A model generated the notes under the pieces. The model saw nothing but the letters and a program-made list of their open reading frames with translations. It was not told the DNA's origin and did no database searches. Shown one piece after another: positions 1 through 8,545 of a stretch of DNA of 64,000 nt. Both the position numbers and the translations under genes were made by a program. Every line of letters begins with the position of its first letter. Within the stretch, counting starts at the first letter, position 1. Source of the DNA: Gracilaria domingensis. Lineage: Eukaryota > Rhodophyta > Florideophyceae > Gracilariales > Gracilariaceae. The DNA is taken from NCBI GenBank assembly GCA_022539475.1, contig VCMS01000071.1, positions 124,001 to 188,000 on the forward strand, given 5' to 3'.

Positions 1-10
1 CCCTAATCTT

Positions 11-500
11 ATGTCTATTGCGTTATGCAACCGGTTATCGTTGGAGATGAAACCGTCGAGTAGGAGGATTGTCGTTGCCGACGGAACCAAATCCTTAGTT
101 CGCGGAAGCCTGCACGATGTTCCCCTCGAGTTTGGTTCTCTCCGCGTCCCGTTGAATTTCCTGGTCGTTGAGAAGCCTCCCTTCAATGTGATCGTTGGCT
201 GTCCTGCTCTTGAGTCACTCCAAGCCTGCTTAGACCTCGGTACTCAGCAAGTTTCTATGCAATTTGACGGCGCATCTGTTGTTTTGCCTCTCGACTACCA
301 TCGCCCTACTGTAGTGTTCGACAAAGAGAATGAACACACCGACAGTGAGGATTTCACTTCCGCTTCAGAGTCGTTCTTCTCTGAGAGTTCAGAGAGCGAC
401 GACGATGGATACGCGATCGCTTTCTCGAAGGGAAAAGTTGACACGTCGGTATATGCTTTGAATACTATGAATGAAGAACAAGACTCCTTACAACCACTCT
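11..500 (+). pseudogene. gypsy A: C-terminal part of retropepsin-like protease plus acidic linker (fossil)
   Basis: The segment ends a retropepsin fold: a hydrophobic run reading VIVGCPAL followed by LESLQACLDL matches the ILG-x-D/P-L end of gypsy proteases. The catalytic D-S/T-G triad would lie upstream of the window. Ser/Glu/Asp-rich sequence follows (about 340-500). In the parent element this enzyme matures the Gag-Pol polyprotein. Confidence 0.65.
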
Positions 501-511
501 AAGAGGAATCC

Positions 512-1660
512 GTGAACGAACTGGAGAATATTGGTGCTACGAGTCTCGATCAGGAAAGCCCCTCCCCTGCTGATCCTCAGGATTTGGAGGAAGGTATGAG
601 ACAATTGAATGTGAATGATGTTGAACCGGAACTTGCTATTACTACTCCTCACGCCCCTGGGGAAGCAAATAGAGAATTTGAGAACGATGAAGAATCGGAG
701 GAAAGCGCAGACGACAACGACTCCGAAGGTTCTCCATCGGATGGAGGGCACGAACGCGATCTCGTTGTCCCAGTCAGGGATGACTTTGTTCTTCTACGAG
801 CCGAAGATGTGAGACGACAGCCTGATTATCTTATCTTTCGAGTCTACCGTCGTTATCCTCAGCCACCGGACAGAGAACAACTTCATCCACACATCTCTGA
901 ACTTCCGTACGGAGAAATGGGTGTCCTAGAGCTGGACAACAGCTCCGAACCAGTAGTTCGTTTCGGAGTAGGCTGGCCTATACCTGCACCGGCTGATGAA
1001 GAACGCTTCGCGGTTCCATCGCAAAGTGAAGCTCATGAAGACCATGTGATGGTTATAAGTCTTGATAACAGTAACGATGAGGCCGATAACCAACTGAGCG
1101 GTTTAGCTGAGCCGAATGACGATCAGCACCACTCGGTCTATCACGCCGCGAATCCCTCGTCTTTTCAGAGTTCCATGACAGACACTAGCCTTCAACCACC
1201 TGATTCCCCCTTTTGTCATCTGACAATAATGGAGAAGGTGAAGAGAGGAACTCTGGAAGGGACGACGAAGAAGATGAAGATTGTGTAGAAGTAGAAGCAG
1301 AAGTTCATGAAGCAGAAGTAGAAGTAGAAGAGGAAGTGGTGAATAATGGAAATGAAGATGATCATGAAGAAGATGAAGATGGTTCCTCACCAGAAGAATT
1401 CGAGCTGTCTGGTACTCCTCTCTACCGCGACCGTGTCCTCACCATCCCGATTACGGACGAGGTCACTTTGCTACCACCTGAAGAAGGGGAACTTATCAGC
1501 GACTTTCTTTTGGTTCGTGTCCAGATTCGGTACCCTGTACCCACTCCAGCGCACCACCCTCACCTCGGCGTGCACAACATGCCTTTCGGTCGTACCGGGC
1601 TACTGGAGGAGGATGACGACGGCCGCTACGTGATTGCTTTCGAGGAAGAGCTTCCTCAAG
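512..1660 (+). pseudogene. gypsy A: acidic linker with two copies of a small repeated domain (fossil)
   Basis: Two related blocks of about 60 residues (about 800-990 and 1430-1650) share a pattern: a hydrophobic strand, R-x(4)-RYP, a His-containing stretch, (L/M)P-(Y/F)-G-x2-G-(V/L)-LE and a closing hydrophobic V-x-F. Very acidic low-complexity sequence with GAA/GAT runs (about 1260-1390) separates them. The domain has no recognised function. Weakly similar units recur after the integrase, so it seems to be an accessory module of this family. Confidence 0.5.
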
Positions 1661-1799
1661 AAGAGTTGTCGACGCAGGTGCCCCCACCACCTGTTAGAGA
1701 GTTGGAAGATCAACCCGACCCCTCGCAAACAGAGCCGCGTACCACTGGCTCTGGTGAAGGACACTCTACTTCACGTGATAGTGAGCCGAAGGTTGCGTG

Positions 1800-3330
1800 T
1801 CCCGCTCCTGAGATCGAATACTCCCTGTTAGATCCTGTCGCGTTTGATGGCAAGGGTCGTATACTGGATCGAAGAGATTACCCTCCTGACACGAGTCACG
1901 AAGAAGTCATCCTCAAAAGGCTTTCACACTTGCCCAGCGGGGAGCAACAGGAACTACTTCGTGTTTTACTTGACCTTGGGGTGGTCGCCTGGTCTTTGTA
2001 CGATCTTAGACCGGCAGATGTACCAGTCATGCATGAATTCTCACTGACGGCCCAGACTCCGATACACTCAAGAGTTCGTAGACTTCCGCCGCGACATGAC
2101 GAAGTCGTCAAGAAGGAACTCGATAAAATGCTTGACGCTGGGATAATCAAACCTTGTACATCGCCATGGTCCTTTCCGATCGTCATTGCGACCAAAAAGG
2201 ATGGCAAGCCAAGGTTCTGTGTAGACTACCGAGATCTGAACCGAGTTATGAAAGCGGACAGATGGCCCTTACCTCATATTGAACAAATCTTTGATGACTT
2301 AGGCGGCTGTTCGTTTTTCACTACGCTTGACCTTTTCTCTGGGTACTGGCAGATCAGAATGTCACCTCGGTGTAAGGAGATGACCACCTTCGTCTGCCGT
2401 CAAGGAACCTATCAGTTTGAGGTCATGCCCTTCGGCTTGATGAACGCCCCCTCAACATTCCAAAGAATGATGGACTCTATCCTAAACAAGTATCCGTTTG
2501 TAAGGGTCTATCTGGACGACGTGGTTATCTATTCAAAAACCTTAGAGGATCACGTCGAGCACATCAAGTTAGTACTAAGGACAATTGCCTTCCATGGGTT
2601 GAAGCTGAAGATCTCTAAGTGCGACTTTGCCCATCCCAAGATTGAACTGCTCGGACATGTTGTCGACCAGAGCGGAGTTGCAGTGGACGTGAAGAAAATA
2701 GAGGCCATCAAGGCGGCTCCGATCTTTAAGACAACCACTGAACTGAGGAGCTTTCTTGGGCTTGCTGGCTACTACCGCCGGTTTATCAAGCACTTTGCCA
2801 AAACTTCGGCAGTTCTCTATGCAGGAACGTCCGGAAATCGGAAACTAGTGTTCAACAATGAGATGTTTGAAGCCTTCAAAGACCTGAAGGAGAAGCTAAT
2901 CAGTCCTCCAGTGTTGGCCTTTCCCGACTTCGACAATCCGTTTCGGGTCGAAACCGATGCTTCTTCATTTGCGTTGGGCGCCGTTCTCGCTCAGAAGAAA
3001 TCTGATGGCATGTTTCACCCAATTCAGTATGCCAGCCGGACTATGACTGCATCTGAAAGGAACTACGCGGTCTGTGAGCAGGAGGCGCTTGCTGTCATCT
3101 TCGCGTTCAAGAAATTTCGGCTATACCTTCTTGGAGCAAATCCATTTCAATTGATTACAGACCATCAGGCGCTGAAGTATGGGTTTCAGAAGAAGGATGT
3201 ACATGGGCGATTGGCCAGGTGGCTCGATTTCCTAGCTGAATACGAGTTCGAGGTTGTGTACCGCTCAGGGGATAAGAATTGCGCTGCTGATTATCTTTCT
3301 CGCTACTCCCCAGTAAGGGGGCATCATGCT
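1800..3330 (+). pseudogene. gypsy A: reverse transcriptase and RNase H (fossil)
   Basis: The reverse transcriptase shows the gypsy hallmarks in order: an R-x-LPP entry, SPWSFPIV, the DYRDLN block, TTLDLFSGYWQI, the active-site VYLDDVVIYS near 2508-2537, then ELRSFLGLAGYYRRF. RNase H follows with its TDAS first acidic motif, an E in the CEQEALAV block, and TDHQAL. The family uses these domains to copy element RNA into DNA in cytoplasmic particles. The domain order and a chromo-less integrase tail place it in Ty3/gypsy. Confidence 0.92.
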
Positions 3331-3489
3331 CCAGAGGTGGCGACTACTGTTTCTTCCCCTACATGTGAAGCTTTCTCAGGCCTCGAACCTTATTATGCAA
3401 ATATTGGTTGATATCTGAGCGACCTTCCGGTCGATGAGCCCAACTCGAGCCTCAGAGGGGCGATCAAAAGGAATTCTAAGAAGTTTATG

Positions 3490-4600
3490 GTATGGAATGG
3501 GCAGTTGTATGGTAGAATGGGGTCCGGGCTTCGGCTCCTTCCTCACGTCAATGAAAGGCGTAAACTCTTGAAAACATTTCATGACGATGTGGGACACTGG
3601 GATGTCAGGGCGACCAGAAGGCACGTCATTGATCGATTCTGGTGGCCCAATATTCACTCTGATGTCACAACCTACGTCAAGAGTTGTGATGGCTGCCAGT
3701 TCATGGGGTCTTTTCTTGCTTACCGAGCGGTGCAACGAGCCCCGCTGACGGATATCTCTTCCAACGTTTTCATTGATTTCGCCGGACCCCTCAGGGTGAC
3801 AAGGAACGGAAACTGATTCTTGCTCATTGGGGTCGAGCACCTCCCGGGATGGCCGATCGCAGTGGCAACTCGAACATCTACTGCAGTCGATGTAGTCAAC
3901 TTTATTAGAAGGAAGATCGTCGCGCCCTTCGGCTATCCCCGCACGATTGTCTCCGATAACGCTACCTCCTTTCTCGCGTCAAGTGTCCAAGCTTATCTAA
4001 TGCGTCATGATATCACTCTCAAACCGGTGCTCGCATACGCACCTATGTCTAATGGACGCGCAGAAAGAATGGTAGGGACGATCAAGAGGGCGATCGCGAA
4101 AACGATTCATGATCAGAACTCAGATTGGGATGAAGTACTCCCGGAGGTTCTCTATGGTTATCGCACTCGACAAATGGCCGAAGGATATTCTCCATTTCAG
4201 CTCATGTATGGAGTACGGCCCCGAATGCATCCATCAGATCCTCCTTCCCTGATAGCCACGCCGTCACTTGATCATCGTGAGGTGGAACTACAAGCCTCCA
4301 CTCTTGGGAGGGCCACAAGGGTATTGCAGCAGCCTTACCGTCAAGACGATGAGCGCCGTGGACATCGGTTCGCTGTTGGAGACCAGGTACTGGTAATGCG
4401 TGGCGAAGCCCTTAATCCTTCGGTGAAATGGCCATCATTCAAATCAAAGTTTTATGGACCATGCCACGTCGTTCGGGCCAATCATCCTCGGTACATATTG
4501 GTTTCTCCACACCGACGTATGTCGAGAAGGGGCATTCATGCGAGACGCTTAAGACCTTACCGTCCTAGACCAAGGCATCTGATCCCTAGAACAGTACGAC
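3490..4600 (+). pseudogene. gypsy A: integrase (H2C2 finger and DDE core) (fossil)
   Basis: An H2C2 zinc-binding block (HDDVGHWD ... KSCDGCQ, about 3580-3700) is followed by an rve-type core with VSDNATSF and the Glu-bearing SNGRAERMVGTIK block (about 3940-4090). A basic C-terminal region without a clear chromodomain ends near 4600. The enzyme inserts element DNA into the host genome in working relatives. Confidence 0.88.
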
Positions 4601-4679
4601 ATGAAAGAAATAATCAGCCCGGAGCGGCATGCCCGGTCGTGCTACAAGAGGGTCCAAACCCCACCAGACCCCCTGCTGA

Positions 4680-5595
4680 TTATCTGAGGATAATTGTGGC
4701 TGGATGGAGACTTTCTGAATGGCTTTCTCCTGTCAGCACGAGTACAAAAGATCTACAGAAGATCGCATGGAACCTATTACATGTTTACCTTGGGACTTTC
4801 AAATGACATGGACCCTACATAACCGAGGGTCTTCTTACTAAGCTGGTCTCATTGACAGGAAGGGTGAACCCTTTCATTATACCGCTTGTGGGTCAGCAGT
4901 TTGTCTTTTACTACTATCACTTTGCAGTGGCTGGCTATGGACATCTTCCCCCGCAGAGAACTTACGGAGTGGAGGTGTCAAGCTTCCTGCAGCGGATTGA
5001 AGCTGGAGAGGCTTTCGAGATCGATCTGGCATATGATCAAGATCGCGGTGACGTACCTCCTCCGCTCCAGATTGAAGAAACCACCCCAATAACGCCCGCT
5101 CTTCTTGCAATGCCGATAATTGTTGAATACGAAGTCTACAACCAGGACGTGAACTACTTGGAGATGGAAATCGGTGGGAGTACACTTGAGAACTGGCTCT
5201 CCCCACTAGATTGTGAGGACTGGGAGAAGCATTGTATTGTCTGGAATTGTTTTCACCTCTGCTTGAGCATCCATTTAATCTACGGCCAATACTTTACGCA
5301 ATATGCACACGTAATGTTGGGTAGACTGGCCAGAAGATTACATTCGCAGATGAACAGGCTTGGCGCGGATAGGACGATATTCTTTCTCTATCACTACGTC
5401 ATTGGGAAGTACGGACATCTACCACCCGCAGCCACACATGAAGAACAAGTTAAAGAGTATCTACGTCGTATTGAACGACATGAAGACTTCTCTGTGGAGT
5501 TTGAACCGGATCCTGAGTACCCAGAACCTTTGTATCCTTTCAGGTATACGACCGAGGAGGTTTCCCGAGACGGACCGATCCCTTCTTTTTCATAA
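4680..5595 (+). pseudogene. gypsy A: duplicated tail domain after the integrase (fossil)
   Basis: Two consecutive units share a (E/N)WLSP block with a downstream W-x2-(L/F)H (about 4720-4790 and 5190-5270), then F-x-YYH/LYHY-x5-GYGHLPP or KYGHLPP, then a Val/Leu-x-RIE helix and an acidic end (about 4900-5040 and 5375-5520). About 140 residues are therefore duplicated in tandem. The GHLPP part recalls the HP-x-LPYG part of the linker repeats. I recognise no family. Confidence 0.5.
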
Positions 5596-5604
5596 TTATT
5601 CTCT

Positions 5605-5755
5605 TGGTCGCCCAGGCGTAGCGACCGCTGAGTTGGGGGGTGTGTGGTGGCGTTTCTTAGGGGGTGTCCTGCCGTCTCAGGGACACCCCCGAAGAATTTT
5701 TTTCTTATATCTCCGCGGGGAGATAGGCGAAGTGCAGCGTGGAAGCTGCACTTCA
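5605..5755. repeat. Four consecutive hairpins after gypsy A
   Basis: Perfect or near-perfect inverted repeats follow one another: GGTCGC/GCGACC (5606-5626), a 10-bp stem GGGGGTGTCC/GGACACCCCC (5660-5690), TATCTCC/GGAGATA (about 5708-5725) and GAAGTGCAG/CTGCACTTC (5729-5754). They lead straight into the GC-rich minisatellite. Whether they belong to the 3' untranslated part of gypsy A is unknown. Confidence 0.7.
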
Positions 5756-5790
5756 CATCTCCCCCGCACTCTGCGGCGCCAGCCGCAAGA

Positions 5791-6175
5791 CAGGAGCGTG
5801 CTGCCCGTCACGCCGCCGTGGCGCGACAGCGAACAAGAAAAGGCTTCCGCCAGTCGCGACGCCCGGCGCGACTGCACAGGAGCGTGCTGCCCGTCGCGCC
5901 GCCGTGGCGCGACAGCGCACAGAAAAAGGCTTCCGCCAGTCGCGCCGCCGCGGCGCGACTGCACAGGAGCGTGCTGCCCGTCGCGCCGCCGTGGCGCGAC
6001 AGCGCACAGGAAAAGGCTTCCGCCAGTCGCGCCGCCGTGGCGCGACTGCACAGGAGCGTGCCGCCTGTCGCCCCGCCGTGGCGCGACAGCGCGGAGGAAA
6101 AGGAACGCGTCGCGCTGCCTTGGCGCGACAACGAGGACGAGGATGGTGCCGCGCGTCGCGCCGCCGTGCCGCGAT
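5791..6175. repeat. 87-bp GC-rich minisatellite built of hairpins
   Basis: The marker CAGGAGCGTG recurs at 5791, 5877, 5964 and 6051 (spacing 86, 87 and 87 bp), so about four units are present, the last decaying to about 6175. Each unit holds two half-units that each contain GTCGCGCCGCCGTGGCGCGAC, a self-complementary hairpin. Because 87 is divisible by three, several frames on both strands stay open by arithmetic. Those open frames should not be read as genes. Confidence 0.85.
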
Positions 6176-6430
6176 GACGCGGAAGAAGTGGTCGCGTCGC
6201 TCACCAGGACCGTTGGAGGTGGCACAGTTGCTCATCACGCTGAGGCTGTAACTGGCACGAGCAGGCGTGTTCGCTCGCCAGCTGTCGCTTGCTGTCGCTA
6301 ATACTGCTTGCTGGTGCGCGCTACATGACACGGCCATATTGGGTAAGCAGAGAAGCAATGTTTATCGGTGTGTAACAGCAGAAGTGCGCCTGAAGATTCT
6401 AGGCATAGAGAGGAGAGCGAGACTCGTCAT

Positions 6431-6880
6431 TCATCCGTCAATTATTGCATCAAGATCTGCCAGTAGCAGACGAACCGGGTCTAAGTTGTCACGATGACGG
6501 GCGATGAGAACGAAGGAGATGCCGTCATGAAGGCCTTGCTGGTAAGGGAACGGCGCATCCCTCACGTACTCGCGTACTTCTTGGGCAGCGCCGGGGGCCC
6601 CACCTGCAACTCGGGGAAGCAATAGATGGATACGAATTAGCATATCAATAGCAAGTTCCACGTCGGTTTCATGGAGCGCGCTAGCTGAAGTCGCGTCGGA
6701 ATCCCGCTCGGTTTCCTCCAAAGAAGAGTCGTCATCATTTCCAGCAGTTCCCTCCACTGCTTCTAAGTCCAAGACGTTACTGGTCGGCGTTGAAAGTGGC
6801 TCCCGAGAGGACGCGGCGGGATTGGAATCATCCGTCATGGACGCAATCTGTTCGGTCACGGTAGGCGGTTCGCTGCTCAT
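6431..6880 (-). CDS. Small acidic protein of unknown function (149 aa)
   Basis: An ATG-started open frame of 149 codons. The first half is Ser/Thr/Glu/Asp-rich and probably disordered; the second half, about 75 residues, is predicted mostly helical (ELAIDMLIRIHLLL, then PYQQGLHDGISFVLIA, then VRLLLADLDAIID). The leftward neighbour gene at 7037-7462 has the same architecture and a similar C-terminal pattern (Y-x2-G-x3-G, then V-x3-L). No signal peptide, membrane span or known motif is visible. It could be an accessory gene of a mobile element, since both flanks are element-derived. Confidence 0.4.
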   Translation of the reverse strand: MSSEPPTVTEQIASMTDDSNPAASSREPLSTPTSNVLDLEAVEGTAGNDDDSSLEETERDSDATSASALHETDVELAIDMLIRIHLLLPRVAGGAPGAAQEVREYVRDAPFPYQQGLHDGISFVLIARHRDNLDPVRLLLADLDAIIDG

Positions 6881-7036
6881 GGCGATGCAATATGAAAACC
6901 ACGACGCTTGCACTCTCTGAAACCGGGAGACCATTTGTACCCAGAACAAACACTCGAGGCTTAAGAAGTCAGGACACCGGCCCTGTACCTGGTGCCCTCC
7001 TCGGGGATAGTGTGGGAACGCGAGACCATGTATTAA

Positions 7037-7462
7037 TCACATACGAACGCACACAGGGCGGTCATTTTGTTCAATCACACGAGTCTTAAGAAGCTCTAAC
7101 ACGCGCATGATGTCACCTTCATGAACCTGGATTCCGGCTGAAACACCGAATGTCACGCGCAACCCCAGCAACACGCCACGAAGATAGACCGTTGGCAGAC
7201 GACTGACTAGGATGCGCAACACATTTTCGGTGGAGCCGAAGGAGACGGTACCTCGGGAAATGTCATGTAGAATTGACTCGAACTCACCCATCAACATTGG
7301 CGACCAGGTTATATCAGGACCTTCGCCAGGGATAGGCCGGGAATGACACAGATCCCAAGATGCGCTGCCCGGTGAGCTACAGACGAGGGTTAGATAATCG
7401 GTGTCGTCCGCAGTGACGGCGTTAGCAACGGCCGCCTCAGTGTTGCGTGTAGTTGTTGACAT
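7037..7462 (-). CDS. Small protein of unknown function (141 aa), likely paralogue of its neighbour
   Basis: The frame opens with ATG at 7460-7462. A Thr/Ala-rich N-terminal half precedes a helical C-terminal half (ENVLRILVSRLP, VYLRGVLLGLRVTFG, GDIMRVLELLKTRVIE). Size, polarity and the C-terminal Y-x2-G-x3-G spacing match the gene at 6431-6880, so the two may be a tandem duplicate about 155 bp apart. I assign no function. The longer reading with a hydrophobic N-terminus (from 7546) needs an earlier ATG and is less likely. Confidence 0.4.
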   Translation of the reverse strand: MSTTTRNTEAAVANAVTADDTDYLTLVCSSPGSASWDLCHSRPIPGEGPDITWSPMLMGEFESILHDISRGTVSFGSTENVLRILVSRLPTVYLRGVLLGLRVTFGVSAGIQVHEGDIMRVLELLKTRVIEQNDRPVCVRM

Positions 7463-7749
7463 GATTCCAACAAAGGTTAACCAGCCTTGAAGGATGAGGA
7501 CGGCCATCACCAGGACAACACGACCTTGAATGATAACGAGAACCAAGGAGAACTATCCCAAGACAACTGAGGAAGGGTTCCACCCCCCAGTTCCGGGACA
7601 GCATCGTTCAATACCAACAGAAATGATGGAAGAGCATGGAACACGAACGATACCTGGAAATTCCCTAGAGCGACCTAACACCATCTCATCACTGGCCAAT
7701 CACCAGCCAACATAACGAGGAACCGTACGTTAACATCCCTACCTACTAT

Positions 7750-8545
7750 GGACATGGTGAGCAACACTAGGTTATTTATCACAAGATAACGATCATGCTA
7801 CAACTTAGGCATACGAAGCATCACAGTTGTAGATATAAACCCCCGAGTTCGAGGCTCCTCAGCCAACTCGACTCGGGTAGACCACTTCCCCCCTCGACGA
7901 CCCCCCCCCCATCCTTGCCTCTCTCGCCTTTCTTCCTCCCTTTCCGTCGTCACCAACCTTCTTTCCTTTGGCACTCCTACCTTCCCTCAGCGCAGTCTGC
8001 GCCTCCCTGCCACCAACCTTTCCCCCTACATTTCCTTATTCCCGGCGGCCCGGTCTCCCGCCGCTCCCTACCCAGTCGCCTTGTGCTGCCCTCCATTGGG
8101 CTAGTCCGCACATGGCGATCATACCTACACCCCCGTTCCCCCGGACGGACGTGGGAAGTGGTACGCATTGCACGGGTTCCCTTCCTGTCGTCACCTCGCC
8201 TGGTTACTAGGTTTATGGTGGTATCGACGACAGGATCGAACGCCTTAGCCCTGCCCATTCTACTGTTCCGCCGACAACCTTGGTGTGTTGGTCTGTTGGC
8301 GCTGCATTCTGTCGTTGTGTTGGCATTCGGCATCGAACGCCGAACCACACTCTCGTTTAATTTCTCTCCCCGCTTCCTGTTAGCGGAGAGTTTCTACTAT
8401 CTTGGGTTTATCTTGTCTGCTCCTGCAGGCATCTGAGCTACGTTGACTTGTCGCCCCTTTTGGGCTGGTACTCTCGAGCATTTATTGTGTCGCTCTCCTT
8501 GGGTTTGTCACCACCCGCGCTGTTTCCCCCAAAAATGGCGTCCAC
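7750..8545 (+). repeat. Diverged member of repeat family X (promoter and leader part)
   Basis: A TATA-like TAGATATAAACCCC (about 7830), a C/T-rich leader with the block AGACCACTTCCCC followed by TCGACGAC, and a 3' end reading GGTACTC...AAAAATGGCG match the same landmarks of the X copies at 11.2-13.8 kb and 62.3-63.9 kb. The zinc-finger gene found in those copies is not visible here. Open frames in the pyrimidine-rich leader have no family signal and are not called. Confidence 0.5.

Larger units (their letters stand above)
1..5600 (+). mobile_element. Ty3/gypsy LTR retrotransposon fossil, family A (left end cut by window)
   Basis: Protease tail, an acidic linker, reverse transcriptase, RNase H, zinc-binding integrase, integrase core and a tail region follow in the protease-RT-RNaseH-integrase order of Ty3/gypsy elements. 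The gag gene and 5' LTR lie outside the window and no 3' LTR could be delimited. The coding region is broken, with about five interruptions, yet the domains are well kept, so the copy looks fairly young. It is distinct from family B at 15-21 kb and 49-53 kb: it has a long Glu/Asp-rich linker between protease and RT and an extra duplicated domain after the integrase. Confidence 0.9.

Noticed and set aside
1346-1633. Alternative frames over the acidic linker and pyrimidine-rich leaders (also 7795-8436 and 12344-12969)
   Set aside because: Low-complexity composition keeps several frames open; none has a domain or a conserved start.
5644-6358. Several long open frames on both strands in the hairpin minisatellite
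   Set aside because: The 87-bp unit is a multiple of three and poor in stop codons, so frames stay open by arithmetic. The translations are Arg/Ala repeats with no domain.
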